The notes under the pieces were generated by a model, which was not told where the DNA came from, searched no databases, and was given only the letters and a program-made list of their open reading frames with translations. From Bacillus tianshenii (GTDB lineage: Bacteria; Bacillota; Bacilli; Bacillales; Bacillaceae_N): 64,000 nucleotides of DNA. Shown here one piece after another: positions 51,827 to 59,191 of the stretch (the first letter of the stretch is position 1; each line of letters starts with the position of its first letter). A program made the position numbers and the translations under genes. Location of the stretch: the NCBI GenBank assembly GCA_020524525.2, contig CP129018.1, forward strand, positions 3,600,001 through 3,664,000. Reading direction: 5' to 3'.

Positions 51827-51865
51827 AAAAACCTTACCGGCTGAGCTTGTTGGTAAGGTTCTTTC
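51827..51865. terminator. bidirectional terminator
   Basis: AACCTTACC pairs with GGTAAGGTT. T-runs flank it on the appropriate side of both strands (TTCTTTC on plus, TTTTTTCC on minus), serving both converging genes. Confidence 0.8.
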
Positions 51866-51879
51866 GAAGGAAAAAGCTC

Positions 51880-53847
51880 TTACATTTTAAATCGATTCAC
51901 GGCCTCTTCGAGAGTTTCGGCTGTTTGGTTTAATTCGTTTGTTTCTTTTGAGATGCGTTCAATAATTAGTAATTGCTCATCTGTGACTGTGTCAACTTCC
52001 CTTGAATGTTCGACGGTTTTTTGGGCAATTTTATTAAGCTCTTCAATGGAAGCCATGATTTGTTCGGCTGATGCTGACATTTGTTGTGTTGCTGCTGAGA
52101 CCTCTTGGATTTCAGCTGACATTTCCTTGGAAGAAGAAAGAATCACATCAAAAGCTCGGTCTGCTTGTGTAACGTCATTTATTCCTTGCTTTACTTCTAG
52201 GACGCCGTTGTTCATTGCTTCTACTGCCTGGTTTGTGTCACTTTGAATTTCTTTAATGAGGTTGACGATTTGACCTGCAGATTGATTTGATTGCTCCGCC
52301 AACTTTCTTACTTCATCTGCCACAACTGCAAAGCCTTTTCCATGTTCGCCTGCTCGGGCAGCTTCGATTGCGGCGTTAAGAGCAAGTAGATTGGTTTGTT
52401 CTGAAATGGTAGTAATCACTCCAACAATGTCGCTGATTTCATTGGAACGGCTGCCTAATCCTTTAATGACATTTGCTGATTCGTGGACAACAGAGCTTAT
52501 TTTTTCCATCTGTTTCATCGTCTTCTTGATCGCTTCGTTGCCTTCTTGTGTATGTTTGACACCAACCTCGGAAAAGTTGGCAACATGTGTCGCGTTCTCG
52601 GAAACTTTCTGAATAACAGAGGTCATCTCTGCCATCGCTGTTGTACTTTCTTCGACACTCATTAATTGCGTCTCGACACCACTGCTTAGCTCGGAAATGG
52701 TCTTAGAGACTTGTTGTGCACCATTATTTACAGCGGTCATATCTTCTAAAAATGAATGAGCGGATGATTTTACATTGTTAGTGGATTCGCGCACTCCTTG
52801 CACTAACTGCTGTAGGTTGTTGATTGTTTTATTATAGCTGTATCCAAGCTGAGCAACTTCGTCTTTGCCAGCAGGGGTGAGTTCATGAGAAAGGTTTCCT
52901 GATTCAAGCACAGTAAAGGCCTGGTTTAACCGTTGAATTGGCATTGTAATCTTTCTTGCAACAATATACATACTGATTGAACCAATGACTAGAAAAGCAA
53001 GTGAAAGGGTGAGCAATATATTTCTAAGTTTTATTACAGGTGCGTATAGTTCTTCGGAAGGTGCACCATAGATGACACCCCATTTATCCTCGGTTGATGC
53101 AAATGCGGCAAGCTTTTCAACACCTTCAATTGTATAAAGTCTTGTACCGCTTTTGCCATTCTGGATTTCTTGGAAAATCTCAGTGAGTGCTGCTACATTA
53201 AAATCTTGAATGGTTCCGGTTCCGATCATTTCTTCCTTTGGATGATAAATAATTCTTCCGGTTGCACCAAATAACCCAGCATAACCTGTTTCCCCGAATT
53301 TCGCATCCTTTACAAAGTTGGTGATTTCCTCTAGGGGAATACCAGCAGCAATGAATCCAACCGGCTTTTCATTAATCTTAATTGGAGCTGCAACTACTGT
53401 AATGAGGTTCCCTGTTGCCTTATTAAAGACAGGGTCCATAATGGCAATCTTTCCTTCGCCTATCTCTTTAATGTAAGAGCGATCCGAAACATCAATAACC
53501 GCTTCTGTATCGGTGATTACATTTTTGCCGGTAAGGTCATGTGAATAAACGACTGTCTCAAAGCCTGACAAGCTACCTTTTGCTTGTTGGATTAATTTCA
53601 ACTGCAATTCATCGTTTCCGAAGTTTTTCGAAGCTGCGACTGCAAGAGTCTCAACTGTTGCCTTTTTTTGCTGTAAGAAAACGTCCATTTGATTTGTTAA
53701 ATTAACCGCTTCCTTCGTGGCTTCGATTTCTAAGCTGTTTTTTAGCAATGATGTTGATGTAAAGTAACTAACGAGTGAAACAACCAAAAGCCCCCCAAAT
53801 AATAGTGATGCGATAATCATGATTAATTTTAATTTTAAACTTTTCAA
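51880..53847 (-). CDS. methyl-accepting chemotaxis protein, dCache type
   Basis: 655 residues. First membrane helix about 7-28, an extracellular dCache sensor (about 35-280, with [27 protein letters not shown] and [15 protein letters not shown]), second helix about 285-305, HAMP (about 305-360). The signalling domain has the hairpin tip [38 protein letters not shown]. The ligand is probably a small organic acid or amino acid. TTG start after GGTGGAG. A long inverted repeat lies just upstream, between it and the B12 operon. Confidence 0.93.
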   Translation of the reverse strand: MKSLKLKLIMIIASLLFGGLLVVSLVSYFTSTSLLKNSLEIEATKEAVNLTNQMDVFLQQKKATVETLAVAASKNFGNDELQLKLIQQAKGSLSGFETVVYSHDLTGKNVITDTEAVIDVSDRSYIKEIGEGKIAIMDPVFNKATGNLITVVAAPIKINEKPVGFIAAGIPLEEITNFVKDAKFGETGYAGLFGATGRIIYHPKEEMIGTGTIQDFNVAALTEIFQEIQNGKSGTRLYTIEGVEKLAAFASTEDKWGVIYGAPSEELYAPVIKLRNILLTLSLAFLVIGSISMYIVARKITMPIQRLNQAFTVLESGNLSHELTPAGKDEVAQLGYSYNKTINNLQQLVQGVRESTNNVKSSAHSFLEDMTAVNNGAQQVSKTISELSSGVETQLMSVEESTTAMAEMTSVIQKVSENATHVANFSEVGVKHTQEGNEAIKKTMKQMEKISSVVHESANVIKGLGSRSNEISDIVGVITTISEQTNLLALNAAIEAARAGEHGKGFAVVADEVRKLAEQSNQSAGQIVNLIKEIQSDTNQAVEAMNNGVLEVKQGINDVTQADRAFDVILSSSKEMSAEIQEVSAATQQMSASAEQIMASIEELNKIAQKTVEHSREVDTVTDEQLLIIERISKETNELNQTAETLEEAVNRFKM

Positions 53848-53863
53848 CCCATCTCCACCCCCA

Positions 53864-53913
53864 AATTACATAATAATACAAAAAACTTAAAATATTTGTA
53901 TTATTATGTAATT
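53864..53913. promoter_or_regulatory. 19-bp perfect inverted repeat between chemoreceptor and B12 operon
   Basis: AATTACATAATAATACAAA (53864-53882) is mirrored exactly at 53895-53913 around 12 bases. A related palindrome ATTACGTAAT follows at 53918-53927. It lies in the divergent intergenic region (53848-54171) and close to the chemoreceptor start; it may be an operator array or an RNA hairpin. Confidence 0.75.
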
Positions 53914-54065
53914 CGACATTACGTAATTAATACCTTTTGAAATTGAGTAATCTTTCATAGGATTATTAGCCTATACATGTTGTTTTGTGAGGATGGAAAG
54001 CTTTTTGAGGTAAGGAAATTAGGCGAAGTTAGCTAAAATCCCTATTGCCCCCTAGAATGCATGAG

Positions 54066-54094
54066 TTGTTCATTCGATACAAGATGAGGATAAT
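54066..54094 (+). promoter_or_regulatory. promoter of the ABM-B12-STAS operon
   Basis: TTGTTC (54066-54071) and GATAAT (54089-54094) with a 17-base spacer, about 78 bases before the first GTG. Confidence 0.5.
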
Positions 54095-54171
54095 GGTAAG
54101 ATAGGGATTATAGGCTCGAATAGTTGTTTGGGTTTAGAATGAATTTTTCAGTATTAGAAAAGAGGGATTGA

Positions 54172-54477
54172 GTGTATATCGTAAATTCGATTGTGAACGT
54201 ACCTCCAGAAAAGGCTGAAGAAGTGATTGCGATCTACCGCAAGCGGTCTAAGCTTGTTGATGATTATAGAGGATTTCTTTCGTTTCAATTGCTGCAAAAT
54301 GACGTGAAGCCGGAAGAGTTAACGGTTCATATGGAGTGGGAGACGAAGGAAGATTATTTGAACTGGGTATCGAGTGAGGCCTATAAGAAGGTTCACGAAT
54401 TAGAGAAGAATTACCCTGACCAAGAGCTTGCATCTGTGAAGCCGGTTGTTCAACGATACAAGGTGGTGGCAGAATGA
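54172..54477 (+). CDS. ABM-domain protein, haem-degrading monooxygenase-like
   Basis: 101 residues, one ferredoxin-like ABM domain. Asn5, Trp65 and His75 (in LNWVSSEAYKKVH) occur at the spacing of the Asn-Trp-His triad of IsdG/HmoA haem monooxygenases, offset by two. This suggests haem breakdown with iron release rather than antibiotic biosynthesis. GTG start after AGAGGGA. It leads a five-gene operon, sharing ATGA with the next gene. The link with a B12 sensor is unexplained. Confidence 0.82.
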   Translation: MYIVNSIVNVPPEKAEEVIAIYRKRSKLVDDYRGFLSFQLLQNDVKPEELTVHMEWETKEDYLNWVSSEAYKKVHELEKNYPDQELASVKPVVQRYKVVAE

Positions 54478-54833
54478 ACGCTACCTTCGTAGAGCAGATG
54501 GTCGATCAGATTACAGAAGATATATATGCAGATTTCCCGGATTTATTAGACAAGTATGGTGAGGCTGGAAAAGATAAATGCCGTGATGATAACCAGCACC
54601 ACTTTCGGCAGCTGCATACCGCATACAAGCTTCGTAACGACCAAATATTTGTCGATTACGCACTCTGGTTAGATGGGATCTTAACATCTCGGGGAATGAA
54701 AACGACTCTTTTGATTGATAACTTTGTACGGATTGAAAAAGTATTACAAGAAACAGAGCATACAGAAGAGACAGACAGCTATCTGCGTCTATTGAAGAAA
54801 GCCAACGAGGCATTAGCTGCAAAGGCTGAGTAA
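54474..54833 (+). CDS. small helical protein of B12-sensor operon
   Basis: 119 residues, predicted all-helical and acidic, no signal or membrane segment. Distinctive parts are FPDLLDKYGEAGKDKCRDDNQHHFRQLHTAY and FVDYALWLDGILTSRGMKTTLLIDNFVRIEKVL. I do not recognise a named family. It overlaps the ABM gene by four bases and is followed directly by the B12-binding gene, so it probably works with that protein. Confidence 0.75.
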   Translation: MNATFVEQMVDQITEDIYADFPDLLDKYGEAGKDKCRDDNQHHFRQLHTAYKLRNDQIFVDYALWLDGILTSRGMKTTLLIDNFVRIEKVLQETEHTEETDSYLRLLKKANEALAAKAE

Positions 54834-54849
54834 AGGTAAGGTGATAAAT

Positions 54850-55521
54850 TTGCCCCAACAAGTAAATGATTTGGCTCAACACTTTCTTGCCGGAGATCAA
54901 GATACAGCGTGGGAGCTCATCCAGAGTGACTTTCATAAAGAGAAAGATACACTCTACATCTTTAACTCCCTTATAACTGAAGCGATGCGGATGATTGGAA
55001 AGTGGTGGGAGATTGGTAAGATTACCGTCGCTGATGAGCACCTAGCAACGACGACTTGTGATTTTGTGATAACACGGTATCATTTTCAAGTGAAGAAACA
55101 GCAGGACAAGCAAGAAATTCAGGAAAGACCGAAAGCGATGTTTCTATGCTTAGAACAAGAGCAGCATTATCTTGGTTTGAAAATGACAGCTCTTCTCTTT
55201 GAAGAGAACGGATGGGATGTTCGGCTGATGGGACCGAGCTTGCCGCTGGAGTATGCAGAGACAACTGCAAAGGAATGGAAGCCTGATTTGATCGGCTTAT
55301 CTGTAACAATTATGTATCATGCAGAACGTCTTGAGCAGTATGTGGAAACACTTGAAAGCATAGAGCATAAGCCGACAATTATGGTTGGAGGCAGATTAAC
55401 CGCTGCTTATGATTTCTCATTATATTGCTCACAGGAAACGAAGATTCTCACGAGTTTAGAGGAAGTGAGTGCTTGGCTTAGTGAGGAAGGGAATAGGAGT
55501 AAGAAAAATGTCAGCAACTGA
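54850..55521 (+). CDS. cobalamin-binding photoreceptor-like protein (CarH C-terminal type)
   Basis: About 223 residues. A four-helix B12 cap (about 1-85) precedes a Rossmann B12 domain (about 95-205, AMFLCLEQEQHYLGLKMTALLFEENGWDVRLMGPSLP). The cap contains WEIGKITVADEH: Trp, nine residues, Glu-His. This Wx9EH motif marks the light-sensing AdoCbl domain of CarH. EQHYLG fits the ExHxxG cobalt-ligand motif. The residue after the Trp is Glu, where T. thermophilus CarH has His132. The MerR DNA-binding domain of CarH is missing. AAGGTGAT fits the TTG at 54850 better than the GTG at 54841. Confidence 0.85.
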   Translation: MPQQVNDLAQHFLAGDQDTAWELIQSDFHKEKDTLYIFNSLITEAMRMIGKWWEIGKITVADEHLATTTCDFVITRYHFQVKKQQDKQEIQERPKAMFLCLEQEQHYLGLKMTALLFEENGWDVRLMGPSLPLEYAETTAKEWKPDLIGLSVTIMYHAERLEQYVETLESIEHKPTIMVGGRLTAAYDFSLYCSQETKILTSLEEVSAWLSEEGNRSKKNVSN

Positions 55522-56254
55522 TTTCTTGCCTTATCCTTATTTTAAGGTTGATAAGGACTTTATAATCTTATCTGCCTCTAAGCTTGCGCAGGAACAGTTT
55601 GCCTCAAGTGAGCAATTTCTTTCTTTAATAGATGATGAAAGTAAGGGGAAAGCCGTTCAGGTGTTGGGTGGTTCGGTGGAACGAGAGGAAACAGAATTAG
55701 TCATGCATACGAATGATTCGCCTGTCGCTCTCTTTACTGTTTCAATTCAGTGGGAGAACGAGGTTGGGCATGTAATCTGTATTGAAAAGGACTCCCAGAT
55801 TGCAGACTTAACAGCGCTTGTTCAGAAACATCGCCATCGCCTTGCTGAAACAGACTTTGAATTACTGGAAAGAAAAGAAGAAGTCGAGCAGGCAATCTTG
55901 AAAATCCAGAAGCTGTCCTGTCCATTTATCACCTTAACAAGTGATATAGCGTTGATTCCTCTCTTCGGAAATATTAATCATAGGTTAATTGCCGTTAACC
56001 AAGAACGGTTGCTTAACAGCTGTTATACTAGTGAATATGAGCAAATTTTAATCGATTTTAACGGTGTTGGAGAGCTGACGAACGAAGGTGTTAATGCATT
56101 TCGAAGCTTGGTGAAGCAGTTCAACTTGTTAGGGCTTCAATGCTTCGTAATAGGCTTGAAGCCATCTCATGTTTTTTATTTGAATGATTACAAAGCTGAA
56201 CTGGGTGTCAGCTTTGCAGGAAGCTTAAGCGAAGTTCTTGCACAACTAAACTAA
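55508..56254 (+). CDS. PAS-STAS protein, RsbR-like
   Basis: 248 residues. A PAS-like N-terminal domain (about 5-95), a coiled linker (about 100-135, LVQKHRHRLAETDFELLERKEEVEQ) and a STAS domain (about 138-245, CPFITLTSDIALIPLFGNINHRL and ILIDFNGVGELTNEGVNAFRSLV). This is the layout of RsbR stressosome subunits, in which STAS Ser/Thr residues are phosphorylated. It overlaps the B12 gene by 14 bases, so the two inputs may act together. No matching kinase or phosphatase is in the window. TAGGAG precedes the ATG. Confidence 0.83.
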   Translation: MSATDFLPYPYFKVDKDFIILSASKLAQEQFASSEQFLSLIDDESKGKAVQVLGGSVEREETELVMHTNDSPVALFTVSIQWENEVGHVICIEKDSQIADLTALVQKHRHRLAETDFELLERKEEVEQAILKIQKLSCPFITLTSDIALIPLFGNINHRLIAVNQERLLNSCYTSEYEQILIDFNGVGELTNEGVNAFRSLVKQFNLLGLQCFVIGLKPSHVFYLNDYKAELGVSFAGSLSEVLAQLN

Positions 56255-56266
56255 ATAAAGGTGAAG

Positions 56267-56500
56267 ATGATGTATCTAACAATAAAGGAAACAGCCGAAT
56301 ATCTTGCTTTTCCAGAATCATATATAAAGAGCTTAATTCAACAAAAACGAATTCGCACCGTTCACGATGGCGAGCAATACCTCATTAATAAAGACCAATT
56401 CAACACCCATTTAGAGCAGATGGAAAAATATAAGGCGCTAATTGAAGAAATACTCAATGAACCGATTCCAGAAGATCTTGATGTGAAGGATGAGGATTAA
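56267..56500 (+). CDS. excisionase-type helix-turn-helix protein
   Basis: 77 residues. YLTIKETAEYLAFPESYIKSLIQQKRIRTVHDGEQYLINKDQFNTHLEQ is the winged helix-turn-helix of the excisionase/HTH_17 group, which is related to MerR. An acidic tail EEILNEPIPEDLDVKDED follows. Last gene of the operon. It could be the DNA-binding partner that the B12 protein lacks. AAAGGTGA precedes ATGs at 56267 and 56270; a GTG at 56261 overlaps that site. Confidence 0.83.
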   Translation: MMYLTIKETAEYLAFPESYIKSLIQQKRIRTVHDGEQYLINKDQFNTHLEQMEKYKALIEEILNEPIPEDLDVKDED

Positions 56501-56509
56501 GAGTGATGA

Positions 56510-56545
56510 AGCTTATCAGCTATTAGTAGTTGGTAAGTTTTTTTA
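56510..56545 (+). terminator. terminator of the B12-STAS operon
   Basis: AGCTTATCAGCT pairs with AGTTGGTAAGTT (three wobbles), followed by TTTTTT. The following chemoreceptor gene should therefore have its own promoter. Confidence 0.75.
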
Positions 56546-56696
56546 TGTATTAATAGTATGAAAAGACTACAAAATTAACAAAATTTTAAAATTATTTTTA
56601 TCTTTTGAAAAGTATTTTGTGAAATAATAGGGAGTGCAGCCTAAAAATGACTTATATTTGGATTTCATACAATACTTGGGTGTAGGGGTGTGAAGT

Positions 56697-58085
56697 ATGT
56701 TAACGGTAATCTATGAAAAGCTCAAAAGTAAAAGTATTGAGCCGCATGAGGTAGTGGGGGAGCAAACGAAGGAAGTAAAGGAGATATTGCAACGAGCGCT
56801 TGCGGGTGATTTAACGGTACGGCTGAACTTAGCTGAAGACCATGCTTGCTATGAGCTAGGCCTTCTCGTTGATCAGCTTCTCGATAAGTATGATAAAAAT
56901 ATGAATCAGCTGTCATTAGACTTAACTGACATCGTCAAATTAAGCGTAGATGAGAACTCATTTATTAATAAAGTAAAGCAAGATTCGGTTAATCTTGGGA
57001 CGAACTTGGATGCAATTGTAGGGGCATCAGAAGAGCTAGCAGCCTCCGTACAATCTGTGTCAACGAATAATACACATGCAACAACAAACATCCGCCAAGC
57101 TGGAACGATGGCGCAAGAGGTGCAGGAAGAATTAAATCAATCTGTAAGCAACACGAAGCAAGTAAAGAATAATTTCCAAATCTTAACCAAGCAAGTTGAT
57201 TCGCTTAACGATCAAGTCGGCTCAATTGGGAAAATGGTCGGCTTGATTAATGAAATTGCTGAACAAACAAACTTATTAGCATTGAATGCCTCAATTGAAG
57301 CGGCGCGTGCAGGGGAGCAAGGCAAAGGGTTCGCAGTCGTAGCAAATGAGGTAAGAAAGTTAGCTGAACAAACGAAGAAATCAGTCGAGGATATCCACCG
57401 AAATGTGCAAGGTATTCAGAAGGAAGCAACGAAAACTTCTGAAGAGATGGGTGACATGACGAACTTAATAGAGGTTAGTCATACAGGTATTACCGAATGT
57501 CATCAAAATATGCAGCAAATGATGGAGTACTTAGAGGTGAGTATTCATGAAATCGCAGAAATCGCGCCGATGATTGAAGAGCAATCAGCTACCTTTGAAG
57601 AAATAACGGCAACGATTTCCGATATGAAGCACACGATGACGAAAACAACAGAAGACATTTCAGATAGTTCCACGAATCTGTTTGAATTAGGTAAAGTAAC
57701 TGAGAACCTGCGAAATGACATTAGTGGATATACAGTAAGTCTAACTTCAAACAATATTATCGATTTAGCGAAAACCGATCATCTTCTCTGGCGTTGGAAA
57801 ATTGAAAACATGCTTGCAGGCCGTATTCAATTAGATGCTGAGAAGGTGAAGGACCATCGTTTGTGCCGATTAGGTAAATGGTATTTTGGAGAAGGAAAGA
57901 CACAATTCAGTGGGAATCAAACATTTGCCGAGTTAGACAGTCTTCATAAGAGATTTCATGAAACATGTGCACAAGCGATTAACTATTTCAATCAAGGAAA
58001 CTCTTCAAAGGCTGAAGAATGCTATGTTGATTTGAAAGCATTAAGTAAAGAAGTTCTACATATGCTAGACCTCTTAAAAAGTTAA
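56697..58085 (+). CDS. soluble chemoreceptor with C-terminal CZB zinc domain
   Basis: 462 residues with no membrane helix. A short N-terminal region (about 1-75) is followed by a signalling domain whose tip is [38 protein letters not shown] (about 197). The C-terminal CZB domain (about 360-462) has [28 protein letters not shown] and LHKRFHETC, giving the three His and one Cys zinc ligands. CZB receptors sense cytosolic zinc or oxidants such as HOCl. It has no terminator of its own before the next promoter at 58091. Confidence 0.9.
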   Translation: MLTVIYEKLKSKSIEPHEVVGEQTKEVKEILQRALAGDLTVRLNLAEDHACYELGLLVDQLLDKYDKNMNQLSLDLTDIVKLSVDENSFINKVKQDSVNLGTNLDAIVGASEELAASVQSVSTNNTHATTNIRQAGTMAQEVQEELNQSVSNTKQVKNNFQILTKQVDSLNDQVGSIGKMVGLINEIAEQTNLLALNASIEAARAGEQGKGFAVVANEVRKLAEQTKKSVEDIHRNVQGIQKEATKTSEEMGDMTNLIEVSHTGITECHQNMQQMMEYLEVSIHEIAEIAPMIEEQSATFEEITATISDMKHTMTKTTEDISDSSTNLFELGKVTENLRNDISGYTVSLTSNNIIDLAKTDHLLWRWKIENMLAGRIQLDAEKVKDHRLCRLGKWYFGEGKTQFSGNQTFAELDSLHKRFHETCAQAINYFNQGNSSKAEECYVDLKALSKEVLHMLDLLKS

Positions 58086-58090
58086 CAGTC

Positions 58091-58120
58091 TTGACTTTCC
58101 TGTAAATTCTTGTTTAAGAT
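58091..58120 (+). promoter_or_regulatory. promoter of attenuator leader RNA
   Basis: TTGACT (58091-58096) and TAAGAT (58115-58120), 18-base spacer, beginning six bases after the chemoreceptor stop. Transcription should begin near 58127. Confidence 0.65.
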
Positions 58121-58156
58121 AAGATCATTATATGTCGGAAGGGTGAAGGAAGTACA

Positions 58157-58168
58157 ATGATTAACTAA
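58157..58168 (+). CDS. three-codon upstream ORF (Met-Ile-Asn)
   Basis: ATG ATT AAC TAA. AAGGA at 58146-58150 is six bases before the ATG, an excellent ribosome site. Translation or a stalled ribosome here covers segment 1 of the leader RNA. Very short upstream ORFs are known from antibiotic-responsive attenuators in Firmicutes. Confidence 0.6.
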   Translation: MIN

Positions 58169-58379
58169 TCCTGTTTCTATGAAAAAACATTCGTTATAGG
58201 TTGCGAAATGATTTTCTGGATAGGATTAGTCTGTACTTTTGTTGATGAGCCCGAGCTAGATGAGTACGTGCTTATTTTTCCTATTCAGAAAAGATGATAG
58301 TGAACGGTGTTTTTTCTGAATAGGATTAGTAATGACCGTACCCAGCGAGGAAAGTCTGCCTTGCTGTATGTTCTCATTG

Positions 58380-58413
58380 CCTCCTATTCAGAAAAATGAA
58401 TGGGAGGCTTTTT
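58380..58413 (+). terminator. attenuator terminator
   Basis: CCTCCTATTCA (58380-58390) pairs with TGAATGGGAGG (58397-58407), followed by CTTTTT. Its left arm is also complementary to leader segment 4, so an antiterminator can replace it. Confidence 0.88.
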
Positions 58414-58477
58414 AATGGTTTAGAAAACCCCTGGCTATGCCGGGGGTTCTAGATAGCTTATAGCGTGGTAATAAAAA

Positions 58478-58540
58478 AATCCCCCTTCATGGTAAGATAA
58501 AGTTGGTTTCCCGACCACTTTATCTCGCCATAGAAGGAGG
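58478..58540 (+). promoter_or_regulatory. hairpin sequestering the tnpA ribosome site
   Basis: CCTTCATGG and GATAAAGTTGGT pair with ACCACTTTATC and CCATAGAAGG across a short loop. GAAGGAGG at 58533-58540 is partly inside the stem. Confidence 0.75.
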
Positions 58541-58548
58541 AATGCCCC

Positions 58549-59019
58549 TTGAAGGACATGAATAGTTTAGCACACACAACATGGAATTGTAAGTATCACA
58601 TTGTGTTTGCGCCAAAGTACAGAAGACAGATTATTTATGGAAAATATAAAAAGAGTATTGGACAAATTATCCGGGATCTATGTGAACGAAAAGGTGTGGT
58701 GATCCATGAAGCCAATGCCTGTCCGGACCACATTCATATGTTAGTTAGTATCCCACCTAAATTGAGTGTGTCTCAATTCATGGGTTACTTGAAAGGGAAG
58801 AGCAGTCTCATGATTTTCGATCGACATGCCAATTTAAAATACCGATATGGAAACCGGAAATTTTGGTGTAGAGGCTTTTATGTTGATACGGTGGGTCGAA
58901 ACAAGAAGCGAATACAAGACTACATTCGAAATCAGCTGGTGGAAGACTATCGAGCTGACCAGTTAACATTGTTCGAAGAGTTTGATCCGTTCACAGGACA
59001 AAGAAATAAGAAAAAATAA
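58549..59019 (+). CDS. tnpA: IS200/IS605 family transposase TnpA
   Basis: 156 residues, complete. Y1 HUH single-strand transposase: the HUH pair is His61 and His63 in CPDHIHMLVSIPP. The nucleophile is Tyr125 in RIQDYIRNQL with Gln129. KYHIVFAPKYRRQIIYG and QFMGYLKGKSS are other conserved blocks. TTG start eight bases after GAAGGAGG; an internal ATG at 58558 is possible. The frame is intact, so the element may be active. Confidence 0.95.
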   Translation: MKDMNSLAHTTWNCKYHIVFAPKYRRQIIYGKYKKSIGQIIRDLCERKGVVIHEANACPDHIHMLVSIPPKLSVSQFMGYLKGKSSLMIFDRHANLKYRYGNRKFWCRGFYVDTVGRNKKRIQDYIRNQLVEDYRADQLTLFEEFDPFTGQRNKKK

Positions 59020-59191
59020 GGAAATTCTTTAGAATTGGTGAGTGAATGTGGTGCATAAGGGAAACCCTTTCAGTGGGCCTTTAAGGCCGAGGCCGGTAAA
59101 AGAGGCTTTCAGCCGCAGAGCAAACCACCAGTTCACACTGGTGGTTTTGATTTCGTGCCTGCTGTTCAACTTTGAGAACGGAGGAAAAGGG

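Larger units (their letters stand above)
58127..58413 (+). ncRNA. structured leader RNA, ribosome-controlled attenuator
   Basis: About 290 nt with five pairing segments: 1 (58152-58171), 2 (58212-58236), 3 (58280-58292), 4 (58312-58324), 5 (58383-58395). Segment 3 can pair with 2 or 4; segment 4 with 3 or 5; segment 5 also forms the terminator stem. A three-codon ORF with a strong ribosome site lies on segment 1. The duplicate TTTTCTG[G/A]ATAGGATTAGT occurs at 58212 and 58312, and CCTATTCAGAAAA at 58280 and 58383. A further hairpin CAGCGAGG/CCTTGCTG lies at 58343-58366. It should regulate the MFS exporter gene beyond the IS200 insertion. Confidence 0.75.
58415..59155 (+). mobile_element. IS200/IS605-type insertion sequence
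   Basis: A single tnpA flanked by the subterminal hairpins typical of IS200. The left hairpin is AACCCCTGGC with GCCGGGGGTT (58426-58448); the right one is AAACCACCAGT with ACTGGTGGTTT (59122-59147). An internal long hairpin (about 58478-58540) sequesters the tnpA ribosome site, as known for IS200. No terminal inverted repeats or target duplication are expected for this class. Exact ends are uncertain by about ten bases. Confidence 0.85.

Noticed and set aside
58321-58366. GAGGAAAGTC resembling an RNase P RNA signature
   Set aside because: None of the other conserved RNase P regions is present; the motif is the loop side of a local hairpin.
58127-58413. Cyclic-di-GMP, guanidine or T-box riboswitch as an explanation of the leader
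   Set aside because: No known aptamer core or T-box sequence is present; the pairing pattern with a short ORF fits attenuation better.
58415-59155. REP-associated (RAYT) transposase as source of the 38.9-43.1 kb repeats
   Set aside because: The window's transposase is an IS200-type TnpA with its own, different end hairpins.
59042-59191. 50-residue N-terminal extension of the MFS exporter
   Set aside because: It is encoded by the IS200 right end; the true start at 59192 has ACGGAGG and begins at the first membrane helix.
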